Shown here one piece after another: positions 26,541 through 36,698 of a stretch of 64,000 nt of DNA; position 1 is the first letter of the stretch, and each line of letters opens with the position of its first letter. The notes beneath the pieces are model-generated. The model was not told where the DNA came from. It saw nothing but the letters and a program-made list of their open reading frames with translations, and did not search any database. The DNA comes from JAJDNS01 sp963578825 (GTDB lineage Bacteria > Acidobacteriota > Vicinamibacteria > Fen-336): the NCBI GenBank assembly GCA_963578825.1, contig CAUZDW010000007.1, forward strand, positions 79,637-143,636, in the 5' to 3' direction. The position numbers and the translations under genes are program-made.

Positions 26541-27658
26541 ATGCCACGGCACTGGCTCTCCACCTTCGAATCGGACCTGCCGCGCTTGTGCGCCGATCTG
26601 AAGGACCTCGTCCTCCACGAGAGCCCGACCGCGGACGCGGCGCTCGTGTCGCGGCTGGGGGAGTGGATTCACGACCGGTTGCGAGAGCGGGGCGTCCCGG
26701 CGGAGCTCCGACACTGCCCTCCGGCCGGAGACGCCGTGCTGGCCTCGGTTGCCTATCGGGACGGCGGGACGCTTTTGCTGGGCCACCTGGACACGGTCTG
26801 GCCGGCCGAGACCCTTGCCGCCATGCCCTGGACGCTCCAGGGTGAGCGGGCCTCGGGTCCGGGGGCCTTCGACATGAAGGGGGGTATCGCCGTGGGGATG
26901 GCGGTCCTGACGGCCATGGTGCGCGAGACCGATCCGTCTCCGGTGTCGCTGTTGCTCGTGCCCTGACGAAGAGACCGGCTCGACCCACTCGCGCGAGCTT
27001 CTGCTGAGCGTGGCCCGACGTCATCGTCAGGTGCTGGTGCTCGAGCCTCCGAAGGACGGCGCGGCCAAGGTGGAGCGCAAGGGCAGCGGTGTCTTCCTGG
27101 TGCGCTTCGCAGGTCGTGCCGCCCACGCGGGGCTCGAGCCCGAGCGAGGCGCTTCGGCGCTGGCGGAGATGGCGCGCTTCGCCCTGTGCCTCGAAGGCCT
27201 GGCCGACTCGCAGAAGGAGACGACGATCACCCCGAGCCAGGCCCGGGGCGGTCGCGGACGTGGTTCCGGCGTCCGCCGAGCTGACGGTCGACGCGCGCGC
27301 CTGGACCCGTGAGGAGGCGGCCCGGGTGAGCGCGGCCGTGCGGGGGTACCACCCCACCGATCCAGCGGTCACTGTCAGCGTGGAGGGTGGCTTCGATCGA
27401 CCGCCGTTGGAGCGAACGCCGGCCAACGAGGCCCTCTACCAGCGCGCCCGCAGCGCCGCGAGCGATCTCGGGTTCGAGCTCGGCAGCGCCCGTGTCGCCG
27501 GCGCCTCGGACGGCAACATCACGTCCGGCGAGGGAATCGCCACCCTGGACGGCCTCGGTCCCACGGGTGGAGGCGCGCACGCCCACGACGAGCACGTCAT
27601 CGTCGCGGACCTTCCCCGGCGTGCCGCCCTGCTCGCCAGGCTCTGCAGCCCGGAGTGA
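26541..27658 (+). CDS. M20 family metallopeptidase, CPG2-like (two frameshifts)
   Basis: Corrected length about 370. Zinc ligands in order: GHLDTVWP, GAFDMKGG, DEETGS (catalytic and bridging Glu), then late GASDGNITSGEG and HAHDEHV. The text best fits glutamate carboxypeptidase-like M20 enzymes. Frame break 1 is at the CCCTGACGAAG junction near 26962, where family sequence LLLVP is followed by DEETGS in another frame. Break 2 is near 27245, where QARGG is followed by VADVVPASAELTVDARAW. Everything else is conserved, so these are likely sequence errors or recent damage. Dimerisation domain lies between (GSGVFLVRFAGRAAHAG). Confidence 0.75.
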
Positions 27659-27662
27659 GCGA

Positions 27663-28558
27663 CTACCGTCCCTCCAGGGCGGCGATGCGGGCCTCGAGAG
27701 GCGGGTGGGTGGCCATGAGGCGCATGAGGCTGCGCCCGCCAGCGATCTTCATGGTGGCCATCTCCTTGTTGGAGGAGTGGATCCTGGCGACCGTGGTCTG
27801 AAGGCGCCGCAGGGCCGCGATCATGTTCCCGCTCCCGGAGAGGCGTGCCGACCCGGCGTCGGCCCGGAACTCCCGGTGTCGGGAAAACCAGGCTGTGATC
27901 ATCGAGCCGAGGATGCCGAAGAAGATCTGGGCGACGATGTAGACGAGGAAGCTGATCAGGCCTCCCCCGGCCGAGCGCCCACCCCGGTCTCCTGAAAGCG
28001 CGCTCCGCACGATGGACGCAACGACGTGGGAGAGGTAGAGGACGAAGGCATTCACCACACCCTGGAGGAGCGCCATGGTCACCATGTCGCCGTTGGCGAT
28101 GTGGGACACCTCGTGAGCCAGGACTCCCTCGACCTCGTTTCGGTCCATGGACTGGAGCAGCCCGGTGGAGACCGCCACCAGGCTGCGCTTCTTGCTGGGT
28201 CCCGTGGCGAAGGCGTTGACCTCCGGCGAGTCGTAGAGGCCCACCTCGGCATGGGCAGGTTGGCCTGGCGGCTGAGGTTTCCGATGGTGTTGTGCAGCCA
28301 GTCGGCGTCGGTGTTTCCGGTGTGGCCGTCGACGAGCCGGACGCCCATGGCCCGCTTCGCGATCCAACGGGAGATCAGCAGCGAGATGAAGGAGGCCCCG
28401 AAACCCCAGACGGCACAGAAGACGAGCAGGACTCCCTGATCGCCGAACTGATCGAGGACGCCCAGGGCGCCCAGGGCGCCCAGGACCCGAAGGGCAAGCG
28501 ACACCATCAGCAGAATGGCAATGTTGGTTGCCACGAACAGCAACAGACGCTTGGCCAC
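27663..28558 (-). CDS. htpX: HtpX-like membrane zinc protease (frameshifted)
   Basis: Start GTG 28558 after GGAGAGG. Two N-terminal membrane helices (LLLFVATNIAILLMVSLALRV and VLLVFCAVWGFGASFISLL), then SRWIAKRAMGVRLVDG. The zinc motif is LAHEVSHIANGD, with two more helices and the third ligand region RHREFRADAGSARL. All this is the HtpX (M48B) plan; it degrades damaged membrane proteins at the inner membrane. The frame changes near 28245, between ANLPMP and EVGLYDSPEVNAFATG, by one base. Final stop at 27663, five bases from the convergent M20 gene. Confidence 0.85.
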
Positions 28559-28666
28559 GACACCTCTCCTCAGGGAAAAACAGGGGAAAGTGGCGGCTCG
28601 CACCGCCACCCGTTCAACATCGCCGGGCCCGACAGCCCGTAACGTAACAAGGGGACCTGCCGACGC

Positions 28667-29449
28667 TCAGGCTCTGTCGGCGGCCGTGTGGGCGAACCCT
28701 CTCTTCGAGTCCTTCACGAACGCAACCAGCTCGTCGACGAGCGGGCTGCCGAGTGCGCTCAGGCCCTCCATCGCACTCTCGAGAGGGAGCCCGGCCCGCA
28801 GCAGCAGCCGGTAGGCCTCCTTCAGGGTCCGCCGCTCGGCCGCGCGGATCCCCGCCCGCTTGAGCCCGACCGAGTTCAGGCCCCTGGCCCGGGCCGGGCT
28901 GCCGTCGGTGATGACGAAGGGCAGACAGTCCTGGACGGCCTTGGCGTGGCCGCCGAGCATGGCCAGGCGTCCCACGCGGCAGAACTGGTGCACGCCCACC
29001 CCTCCGGACAGGAAGGCGCTCTCGCCGACCTCGACGTGACCGGCCAGGAGCACGTTGTTGACCAGGATCACGTGGTCGCCGATGCGGTTGTCGTGGGCGA
29101 CGTGAGCGTACGCCAGGAAAAAGCAGTCCGAGCCAACACCCGTCGTCCCACCGGCGATCGTGGAGCGGTTGATCGTGACGCCCTCGCGGAACCGGTTGCG
29201 GTCGCCGACGACGAGCCGGCCGTCGCCACCGGTGAAGCCGAGGTCCTGCGGCTCCCCCCCGAGGACCGCGCCCTCGTGCACCACGTTGTCCGTCCCCAGG
29301 GTGGTGAAGCGCTTGAGCGTCGCGTGGGCACGGATTTCGCACCGGGCGCCGATCACGACGTCGTCTTCGATGACGGCGTGGGGTCCGATCGTCACGTCGT
29401 CTCCCAGGCGTGCACTCGGGTGAACGACCGCGCTGGAGTGGACAGACAT
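28667..29449 (-). CDS. lpxA: Acyl-ACP--UDP-N-acetylglucosamine O-acyltransferase
   Basis: 260 residues, the usual LpxA size. Left-handed beta-helix hexapeptide repeats cover residues 5-185 (VVHPSARLGDDVTIGPHAVI and so on). Catalytic His is H119 in FLAYAHVAHDN; GGEPQDLGF corresponds to the substrate loop, and GLNSVGLKRAG leads into the C-terminal helices. First step of lipid A synthesis in the cytoplasm, which shows the host makes an outer membrane. It stands apart from other lpx genes here and is divergent from the following transporter-like gene. Confidence 0.95.
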   Translation of the reverse strand: MSVHSSAVVHPSARLGDDVTIGPHAVIEDDVVIGARCEIRAHATLKRFTTLGTDNVVHEGAVLGGEPQDLGFTGGDGRLVVGDRNRFREGVTINRSTIAGGTTGVGSDCFFLAYAHVAHDNRIGDHVILVNNVLLAGHVEVGESAFLSGGVGVHQFCRVGRLAMLGGHAKAVQDCLPFVITDGSPARARGLNSVGLKRAGIRAAERRTLKEAYRLLLRAGLPLESAMEGLSALGSPLVDELVAFVKDSKRGFAHTAADRA

Positions 29450-29605
29450 GGCGCGGCATCATAAACCGGACGGGCGCCGCCGCGCCCGGGCTCCCGTGTC
29501 CCCCTGGCCGCCTTGACCGTGACCTTCGCCGAGGCGTACCGTTTTGGCTCGTATGCCCTCCCATCGAGAGTTCCTGCTCGCCGCCGGCGTCCGCGAGCGG
29601 ACCAC

Positions 29606-31826
29606 TTGAGTCGCGACACTCGCCGAGTCACCCTCGCGGGCCTCCTCTTTCTGTTGAGCGGCGCCACCGCCCTCGTCTACCAGGTGGCCTGGCAGCGCCT
29701 GCTCGCCCTTCACAGCGGGGTCGGACTCTACTCGGTCACGATGATCGTCGCCGCGTTCATGGCCGGCCTCGGCCTGGGGAGCCTGGTGGGCGGACGGTGG
29801 GGCGCGCGCCTCGGGCCTGGCACGGCGCTTCTAGCCTTCGCGCTCCTGGAGCTGCTCATCGGGGCCTTCGGGGCGGCCAGCACGTGGGTCTACTACGACT
29901 GGCTCTACCCCAGGGCGGTCCACCTGCCCAGCCCCTCCTGGCTGGCGGGGATGGCCCACGTCGCAGCCCTTCTGCCACCCACGCTCCTCATGGGGATGTC
30001 GTTGCCATTCCTGGTCCGGGCGCTCGTCACCGACGTCACCGGGGCCGGTCGGCGGATCGGGTGGCTGTACGGGGTGAACCTCCTCGGGGCCGCGGCCGGC
30101 GCACTCGTGGCCCCCTGGTGGCTCCTCCCCGTCGCCGGGATCCGCGGCGCGGTCCTCGTGGCAGCCGGCACGAATCTCCTTGTCGGTCTCGGCGCACTCG
30201 CCCTCGCCGGCACCGTGACCCCGCGCGAGCCTGGCGAAGCGCCCGTCGCCCCGACGCCGATGCGGGGCGTGGAAGGGCCCGGGGGACGTCCTCTCGGGCT
30301 CTGGCTCGCTCTCTACGGCTTGTCCGGTTTCGTGGCGCTCTCGCTGGAGATCGTCTGGTTCCGCCTCCTCGACGTCGCGGTCAAGTCCACCGCCTTCACC
30401 TTCGGAACGCTGCTCGCCGTGTACCTCCTCGGCTCCGGTGTCGGGAGCCTCGCCGCCGCCCCCTTTGTGACGCGGCTCGGTCGACCCCTGCGCGCCTTCC
30501 TTCTGGTCCAGTGCGCCCTCGTCGCGCTGTCGGCGCTCTCGGTCGTCGCCGTCGTGGCTCTGCCACCGCAATGGCCCTCGCTCGGGTGGTTCCTGCAGTA
30601 CTGGGCCGGCTACGAGTTCTTTCCGTTCGGTCACGAAGGGGACCCGGCCCACGTGATTCGCCTCTACGTCGTGCTCCCGCTCGCCCTCTTCTTCGTGCCC
30701 ACGGTGCTCATGGGCTTCTCGTTTCCCATCCTCCAGCGGGCGGTGCACGCCGCCGCCGCCAGGAGCGGGTTGCGCGTCGGGGCGCTTCAGGCCGCGAATA
30801 TCGGGGGATGCGTGGCCGGCAGCCTCGTCGTGGGGCTGCTCACGCTCGAGCTTCTCGGGACCTCCGGCACGCTGCAACTTCTGCTCGGCTGTGGGGTCGT
30901 CTTTGCCCTCGTCGGGCTGCGCTACTACGGGCGCACCTTCGGGCTTGCCGCTGCCGGTCTCGTGCTCCTCGCCACGCTCGTCCCGGGCGCCGAGCCGCTC
31001 TGGCGTCGGCTGCACGGGCTCGTCGGGGACGTGGGCCTCGTCTTCTTCGAGGAGGACGGGACGGGAGTCGTGGCGCTGACGCCGGATCAGGGCGAGTGGC
31101 GGCTGTCGATCAACGGCAAGGGCAACTCGTGGCTTCCGTACGGGCGGGGGCACACGGTCCTCGGGGCGCTGCCGGCCTGCATACACCTGGCGCCCCGTCG
31201 CGTGGCGATCGTGGGTCTCGGCTCGGGAGAAACCGTCTGGGCAGCGCCCTACAGACCCGAGACCACGTCAACGACGGTCTTCGAGATCTCCCGCCCGCTG
31301 CCGCGCATCCTGTGGCGCCTGGCCGGGTTCGTCGACATGCCCGACATGCGGCGCTTGCTCGAGGACCAGCGCCTGACGATCCGCCTCGAGGACGGGCGCA
31401 AGGCCCTCGAGGCCGAGCCGGACGAGTACGACCTGCTGGAGGCCGACGCCACGTGGCCGGAGACCGCGGGGAGCGGCAACCTCTATTCGGTCGAGTTCTT
31501 CCAGGCGGCCGCCCGGAGGCTGAGCGCGGGCGGTGTCATGTGCACCTGGGCGCCGACGCGGCGGACGTACCGGACGTTCCGCTCCGTCTTCCCCCACGTC
31601 GTGCAGGACAACTCGGGGGGGATCCTGATCGGCAGCCTCGATCCCATCGAGTTCGAGCCCGAGTCCTGGGTGGCCCGAGCAGAGGCGGGGGAGCCCTATC
31701 TCGGGGCCGCTCGTGTCGCGGACGTGGTCGAAGCCCTTCGGGTTGCGCCCCGCAGAGGGACCGACGGAGGGGACGCTCAACAGGGATCTGTTTCCCCGGG
31801 ACGAGCTGGCGGTCCCCCAGGACTGA
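29606..31826 (+). CDS. Fused MFS-like / spermidine-synthase-like membrane protein (frameshift near the end)
   Basis: About 740 residues. The N-terminal two thirds has many membrane helices in two related halves, each opening LLFLLSGATALVYQVAWQRLL and YGLSGFVALSLEIVWFRLL, with the conserved LMGMSLPFLVRAL and LMGFSFPILQRAV. The cytoplasmic C-terminal part is a spermidine-synthase/methyltransferase-type Rossmann fold (VAIVGLGSGETVWAA, then DEYDLLEADATWP and GNLYSVEFF). The start is uncertain; TTG 29606 is used because a preceding 18-codon frame at 29551 ends at TTGA there. Near 31750 a base is missing in a C-run; the corrected end is EGPTEGTLNRDLFPRDELAV and TGA 31824-31826. Whether it makes polyamines is unknown. 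Confidence 0.78.
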
Positions 31827-31846
31827 GTGCTCCCCGGAAGGGGGGA

Positions 31847-31876
31847 CGCGGCCGGGCGCTTCGGGGCCCGGCCGCG
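31847..31876. terminator. Bidirectional terminator hairpin
   Basis: 11-bp perfect GC stem (31847-31857 with 31866-31876, left arm CGCGGCCGGGC) and 8-base loop GCTTCGGG, between the convergent spermidine-synthase fusion and yceI genes. Confidence 0.7.
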
Positions 31877-31887
31877 GCCAGACGGGT

Positions 31888-32477
31888 TCACTCGGCCTTG
31901 GCCTGAACCGCTTCCAGGTTGATCGTGATGGTGACCTCCTCACCGAGCATGAGGCCACCCTGGTCGAGCACCTTGTTGAAGGAGATGCCGTAGTCCTTGC
32001 GGTTGAGCGTGGTCGAGATCTCGAACCCGATCCTCTGGTTTCCCCAGGGGTCCTTCATCTCGCCCAGGACCTTCACGGGAAGGACGACCGTCTTCGTGAC
32101 CCCGTGCATGGTGAAGCTCCCGGTCACGTCGTAGTTGTCGTCGCCGAGCGGCTTCACCGAGGTGCTCTCGAAGGTGATCGTCGGGTGAGAGGCGACGTCG
32201 AAGAAATTGGGCGAGCGCAGGTCATCGTCGCGCCGCTGGTTCGCGTGTCGATGCTCTTGGTCTCGATCGTGAACGTGACGGACGAAGCCGCCGGGTCGTC
32301 CCGGTCGATCTTTACCGCTCCCTCGAAAGCGTTGAACTTGCCGGTGACCTTGCTCATGAGGTGCCGGATCTGGAACAGCACGCTGGCGTGGTTGGCGTCG
32401 AAATTAAACGTCTCGGCTTCGACGGCGGGCGCCGCCAGGGCCAGGACCGCCATCAGGCTCACGAACTTCATCTTCAT
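31888..32477 (-). CDS. YceI-family lipocalin-like periplasmic protein (frameshifted)
   Basis: About 195 residues corrected. Signal peptide MKFVSLMAVLALAAPAVEA, then NFDANHASVLFQIRHLMSKV, the hallmark start of the YceI beta-barrel that binds long isoprenoids such as octaprenol pyrophosphate. The frame changes near 32235 in a run of repeated CG; the second half resumes DLRSPNFFDVASHPTI and ends with TGSFTMHGVTKTVVLPVKV and ISTTLNRKDYGI. It lies 39 bases after marR on the same strand, so likely under that repressor. Role in isoprenoid quinone handling or stress is inferred from the family. Confidence 0.82.
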
Positions 32478-32516
32478 ATTTCCTCCTCTTTTGTCATCCT
32501 TGGTTTCTTCGTGGAA

Positions 32517-33017
32517 CTAACAGGGGCGCCGTGAGAGGTTCTCCGGGGCGGTTGTAGCGCTGTGTCGCGCTGCGTTCAGCAGGACGATGAGCTCCCGGGT
32601 GTGGTTGGCGCCCAGGGGTCCGAGGAACGTTTTCCCGGCGTCGAGCATCGGCCCGTCTACCGTGGCCAGGAGGCGGCTCGCCGCCGGGGTGGCGAAGCAC
32701 AAGACGCGCCGCCGATCTTCAGGGCAGCGGCGGCGCCGCACCAGCCGCTTCTTCTCGAGCCGCTCGAGCAGCCGGGTGATGCCCGGGGTGGTCTCGATCA
32801 TTCGAGCCGCGACGTCCAGGGTCGGGAGGCCCTCGGAGCCCGCGCCGCGGAGGATCCGGAGCACGTTGTACTGCTGGACCGTGATCCCGTGGGGCTCGAC
32901 AACCTCCGACAGACGCCTCCGCAGGACATCGGCAGTCCGGAGCAGGGTCACGACCGCTTCCCCGGCCGGCGAGGCAAAGGGCCTCGTCTGCCTGATCTTG
33001 TCCTTGACCGAGCGCAT
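32517..33017 (-). CDS. MarR family transcriptional regulator
   Basis: 166 residues from ATG 33017, with GGAGGAGGG directly upstream. Winged-helix core: LRRRLSEVVEPHGITVQQYN, LPTLDVAARMIETTPGITRL (recognition helix) and LVRRRRCPEDRRRVLCFAT (wing with the conserved DxRR). Small-ligand or redox-responsive repressors have this plan. A perfect 18-bp palindrome 34 bases upstream (33051-33068) is the likely operator; the regulator would therefore control itself with yceI, and perhaps the divergent transporter gene. Confidence 0.92.
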   Translation of the reverse strand: MRSVKDKIRQTRPFASPAGEAVVTLLRTADVLRRRLSEVVEPHGITVQQYNVLRILRGAGSEGLPTLDVAARMIETTPGITRLLERLEKKRLVRRRRCPEDRRRVLCFATPAASRLLATVDGPMLDAGKTFLGPLGANHTRELIVLLNAARHSATTAPENLSRRPC

Positions 33018-33050
33018 CCCTCCTCCCACGCATGAGAAGATCGCTCCAGA

Positions 33051-33068
33051 TACTTGACTAGTCAAGTA
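33051..33068. promoter_or_regulatory. MarR-type operator, perfect 18-bp palindrome
   Basis: TACTTGACTAGTCAAGTA is its own reverse complement and lies in the 169-base divergent spacer between marR and the NicO-type transporter. It contains TTGACT on the - strand, which could be the -35 of marR, so binding would block transcription. Such TTGAC-TAGTC-AA palindromes are usual for MarR proteins. Confidence 0.8.
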
Positions 33069-33186
33069 AAAGGCCGTGAACACCCTCCGAACACGAGGCC
33101 CGGGGCCCGCCTGCAGGGCCCAAAGCGTCGGCGGCGGCGTGGCATGATAGGGCCACGAGCAGGAAGAGCGGAGGGACGAGGGCCTC

Positions 33187-33843
33187 ATGGGTAGCGACGG
33201 GATCTTCTGGGCACTGGCGGGGACCGCGGCCGCGGTGGGCGCCCTGCACTCCCTCGCGCCGGATCACTGGGTGCCGTTCATCGCCGTGGGGCGCGCTCGA
33301 AGCTGGTCGGCGGCCCGCACCGCCCAGGTGACGCTCCTGTGCGGGTTCGCTCACGTCAGCGTCTCCGTCATCCTTGGCCTCGTGGCCCTGCGCCTGGGAC
33401 AGGGGATGCTCGAGGCCTTTGGCACCCGGCTCGAGTCCGTGGCTGGCATCCTGCTCATCGGTTTTGGCCTGGCGTATGGCCTCTGGGGACTGAGACGGGC
33501 CCTCGCGGGGAGGCTGCACGGGCACACGCACACGCACTTCGATCACGTCCACGATCCGTCCCGGACCACCGTTTTTGGCCTGGTCATCCTCTTCAGCGTC
33601 GATCCCTGCGTGCGCCTGGTCCCCATCATCCTCGCCGCGGCCCCGCTGGGATGGGCACGGCTCGTGGGCTTGATCGCGATTTACGAGATGGCGACCCTGG
33701 GCACGATGGTGGGTATCGTTCTCGTGGGCCGCTCCGCGGCGTTCAAGGGGCTGCAGGCACCCTGGCTGGACCGCTACGGGGACGCTCTTGCCGGCGGGCT
33801 GATCGTGGTAACGGGCGTGGCGGTTGCCGCGCTCGGCTGGTAG
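33187..33843 (+). CDS. NicO/HoxN-type nickel-cobalt transporter-like protein
   Basis: 218 residues, about six membrane helices. Conserved motif HSLAPDHW (HxxxxDH) in helix 1, the pattern used for metal recognition in the NiCoT/NicO/UreH group. A cytoplasmic His-rich loop GHTHTHFDHVHD lies at about residue 115-127, followed by SVDPCVRLVPIILAA. Likely moves Ni or Co or a related substrate across the inner membrane; direction unknown. It shares a divergent promoter region with marR. Confidence 0.75.
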   Translation: MGSDGIFWALAGTAAAVGALHSLAPDHWVPFIAVGRARSWSAARTAQVTLLCGFAHVSVSVILGLVALRLGQGMLEAFGTRLESVAGILLIGFGLAYGLWGLRRALAGRLHGHTHTHFDHVHDPSRTTVFGLVILFSVDPCVRLVPIILAAAPLGWARLVGLIAIYEMATLGTMVGIVLVGRSAAFKGLQAPWLDRYGDALAGGLIVVTGVAVAALGW

Positions 33844-33980
33844 GTGGCAGACTAGACGCGGATGCGCGCGGTACGAGGGTCTGGCAATCACCGCCGACCC
33901 CGCCGAGGCGCGAGCCCGATCGTCCAGGGCCCAAGATTCCAACCTGACAACGGAGCGGGTATGAACCCCAGCGTCGCGCG

Positions 33981-35701
33981 ATGACGACGAGCGATCCGAA
34001 GATCGATCCCCTGGGCCGCCTGCGCCACGATCTGCGCACGCCGCTGCACCAGATCATCGGATACGCGGAGCTCCTGGAGGAACAGGCCCGCGAGAGCGGT
34101 GACAAGGAGTGTCTCGAGGACCTGGAGAAGATCCGGGTGGCCGCCCGCCGAGCCCTGGAGGTGAGCGATCGGGCGGTGCCGCCGACGCCGGCCGAGGCTC
34201 CTTCCGACTCGGGTGTCTTTCTCGACTCGACCCCGCCCTCCACCGCGGCCGCAACCGGCTTGCGCACGCCCACCCCGGCCGTGGATCCCAGCGCCTCGCG
34301 GATCCTCGTTGTCGACGACAATGAGATGAACCGCGACATGCTGTCGCGGCGCCTCGGGTCCCGCGGTTTCAACGTGGAGATCTCCGAAGACGGCGCACTC
34401 GCTCTCGAGAGGCTCGATGCCGAGGGCGTCGACATCGTGCTGCTGGACGTGATGATGCCGGGCTTGAGCGGGATCGACGTGCTGCGGAAGGTCCGCGAGC
34501 GATGGTCGGAGTCCGATCTGCCGGTGATCATGGTGACCGCTCGCGACGCCACGGAGGACGTGGTGGAGGCGCTGCGGGCCGGGGCAAACGACTACGTGAC
34601 GAAGCCCCTGGACTTTCCTGTGGTCCTCGCTCGGCTCGAGATGCAGCTCACCCTCAAGCGGCAGAAGGCGGAGATCCGGCGTCTCGCCGACGATCTGGAG
34701 CTGCGCAACCGCTTCATCCGCGGGCTGTTCGGGCGGTACGTGAGCGAAGAGGTGGTGACGGGCCTTCTCTCGTCCCCGGAGGGCCCGGCGCTCGGCGGCG
34801 AGCACCGCCGCCTGACGCTCCTCATGTCGGACCTGCGGGGCTTCACCACGCTCACCGAAGGACTCGCTCCGGAGCGGGTTCTCCGCCTCCTGAACTCCTA
34901 CCTCGCGGGGATGGCGGATGTCATCCTGGCTCACCAGGGAACGATCGACGAGTTCGTCGGGGACGGGATCCTGGCCATCTTCGGGGCGCCGCTCGCGCGC
35001 CCCGAAGACGCGCGACGGGCTGTGGCCTGTGCCATCGGGATGCAGAGCGCCATGGGGAGCTCAACCAGCGAAACGTGGCCGAGGGGCTGCCTCGCCTGGA
35101 GATGGGGATTTCCATTCACACTGGCGACGTCATCGTCGACAACATCGGCTCCGAGCGCCGGACGAAGTACGGTGTGGTGGGGCGCGCCGTCAACCACTCC
35201 GGACGCATCGAGTCGTTCACCGTTGGCGGCCAGGTCTTCATCTCTGAAGCCACCCTAGGTGCGGCGGGGGAGGGCGTACGTGTGGGGGCGCGGCTCGCGA
35301 TCGACGCCAAGGGGGCCCGAGAGCCCATCGTCGTCTACGACCTGCGCGGGGTCGGGGACGAGAACCTGCCCGACGCCGCCGATGAGGCGGTCCCGCTGAG
35401 CGAACCGATCCGTGCGCTGTGCCACGTGGTCGAGGGGAAGCGGGTGGAGGCGGAGGTGTTTGGAGCCGAGGTCATCGAGCTCTCCTCTCACGGAGCCATC
35501 GTGCTCTCGCCGCGGCGACTCCGTCCGCTGTCGAACCTGAAGCTGGAGCTCCGCCCGCCCGATCAGGATCCCGTCGAGATCTACGCCAAGGTGGTGTCCG
35601 TCGCCCCGGGCGGCTCGGTCACCCTTCGCTTTACGTCCCTTCCGGCCAGGGTCGACCGGTGGCTGCGGGATGTCGTGGAGGGCGTCCGCAAGGGAGCCTG
35701 A
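33981..35701 (+). CDS. HisKA-like / REC / class III nucleotide cyclase / PilZ-like signalling protein (frameshifted)
   Basis: Corrected length about 573. Domain order: an H-box dimerisation segment (LRHDLRTPLHQIIGYAELLEE, about 12-32) without any ATPase domain. Then a receiver domain (about 105-225) with phosphoacceptor Asp in IVLLDVMMPG and Lys in YVTKPL. A coiled linker leads to the adenylate/guanylate cyclase domain (LTLLMSDLRGFTTLTEG, VGDGILAIFGAP, MGISIHTGDVIVDNIG, KYGVVGRAVN), and the PilZ-like C-terminus begins PIRALCHVVEGKRVEAEV. One G is missing in ATGGGGAGCTC near 35057; correction yields GELNQRN. It would join phosphorelay, cAMP/cGMP and perhaps c-di-GMP signalling. Confidence 0.8.
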
Positions 35702-35707
35702 CGCAGA

Positions 35708-36691
35708 TCAGCTTCTGGCCGCACACCGCCTGAGCCGGTCCATGATCGCGAGGCCGAGCCCGCCCTCATCGCAAGGCTCGGCGAGGATCGTGTCGAGGCC
35801 CAGGGCGTCGAGGCGGCGCAGCGCCGCAAAGAGCCCGGCGGCTGCTGTCCCTGCCTGGCCGTCCGGCGCCAGGATCTCCACGGCGGCGTAGCCCTCCCGG
35901 CCCGGTGCGTCCCCCCACGCGAGGAGGCCCACCCGTGCGCCGGCGTCAGGAGGACAGGGGCCTGCCTCCCCGGACAGGATGCGCACAGGCGTCCGGGTGG
36001 AATAGTGGCGCGCAAGCTGTCCGGGAGCGAGGGGCCGCTCGGCGGGCGCAGAGGCTTCGGCAAGCGGGGCTCCCAGGGCCTCCTCGATCTCTTCGCGGGC
36101 CACGCCCCCCGGCCTGAGAAGCGTGGGTGTCCCGCTCACCAGAGCCACGATCGACGACTCGAGGCCCACGCGGCAGGGGCCGCCGTCGAGGATCAGGTCC
36201 ACCCCGTCGCCCAGGAGCTCGGCCACGTGCACCGCGGTGGTGGGGCTCACGTAGCCGAACGGGTTCGCCGAGGGAGCGGCCACCGGGGTCCCGGCTCTCC
36301 GGATGAGCTCGCGCGCGGCCGCGTGCCCCGGCACCCGCACGCCCACCGTATCCAGGCCGGCGGTTACGATCTCGGGCAGCTCCGGGCGTCGCGGCAGGAC
36401 GAGCGTGAGCGGTCCCGGCCAGAATCGCGCCGCGAGGCGCTGGGCCCGCGGATCGTCGCTCGTGCTCACCCTGTCGAGGTCCGCCGCCGCCGCGAGGTGG
36501 ACGATGAGGGGATCGAAGGACGGTCGGGCCTTGACCTCGAAGACGCGGGCGACCGCCGTGGCGTCGAAGGCGTTTGCGCCCAGCCCGTACACCGTCTCGG
36601 TTGGGAAGGCTACGACGCCGCCCTCACGGAGAAGCCGGGCCCCCTCGTCGATCGAGGCCGGGTCGTCGGCGGGTCGGAGGCGTCCGCTCAC
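35708..36691 (-). CDS. tsaC: L-threonylcarbamoyladenylate synthase, Sua5 type
   Basis: 327 residues, so the longer Sua5 form rather than short TsaC/YrdC. The YrdC domain (1-200) has GGVVAFPTETVYGLGANAF, the KxR signature KARPSFDPLIVHL, PLTLVLPR and TPVAAPSANPFGYVSPTT; the C-terminal Sua5 domain follows a Pro/Ala linker. It makes threonylcarbamoyl-AMP from Thr, bicarbonate and ATP for t6A37 in ANN-decoding tRNAs. GTG start at 36691. It stops just after the cyclase gene (convergent) and follows gspB closely on the same strand. Confidence 0.92.
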   Translation of the reverse strand: MSGRLRPADDPASIDEGARLLREGGVVAFPTETVYGLGANAFDATAVARVFEVKARPSFDPLIVHLAAAADLDRVSTSDDPRAQRLAARFWPGPLTLVLPRRPELPEIVTAGLDTVGVRVPGHAAARELIRRAGTPVAAPSANPFGYVSPTTAVHVAELLGDGVDLILDGGPCRVGLESSIVALVSGTPTLLRPGGVAREEIEEALGAPLAEASAPAERPLAPGQLARHYSTRTPVRILSGEAGPCPPDAGARVGLLAWGDAPGREGYAAVEILAPDGQAGTAAAGLFAALRRLDALGLDTILAEPCDEGGLGLAIMDRLRRCAARS

Positions 36692-36698
36692 GACTTGC

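Noticed and set aside
26541..27658. TGA at 26964-26966 in the M20 peptidase as a second selenocysteine codon
   Set aside because: The same frame after this TGA gives unrelated sequence; the conserved DEETGS is in another frame, so this is an indel, not read-through.
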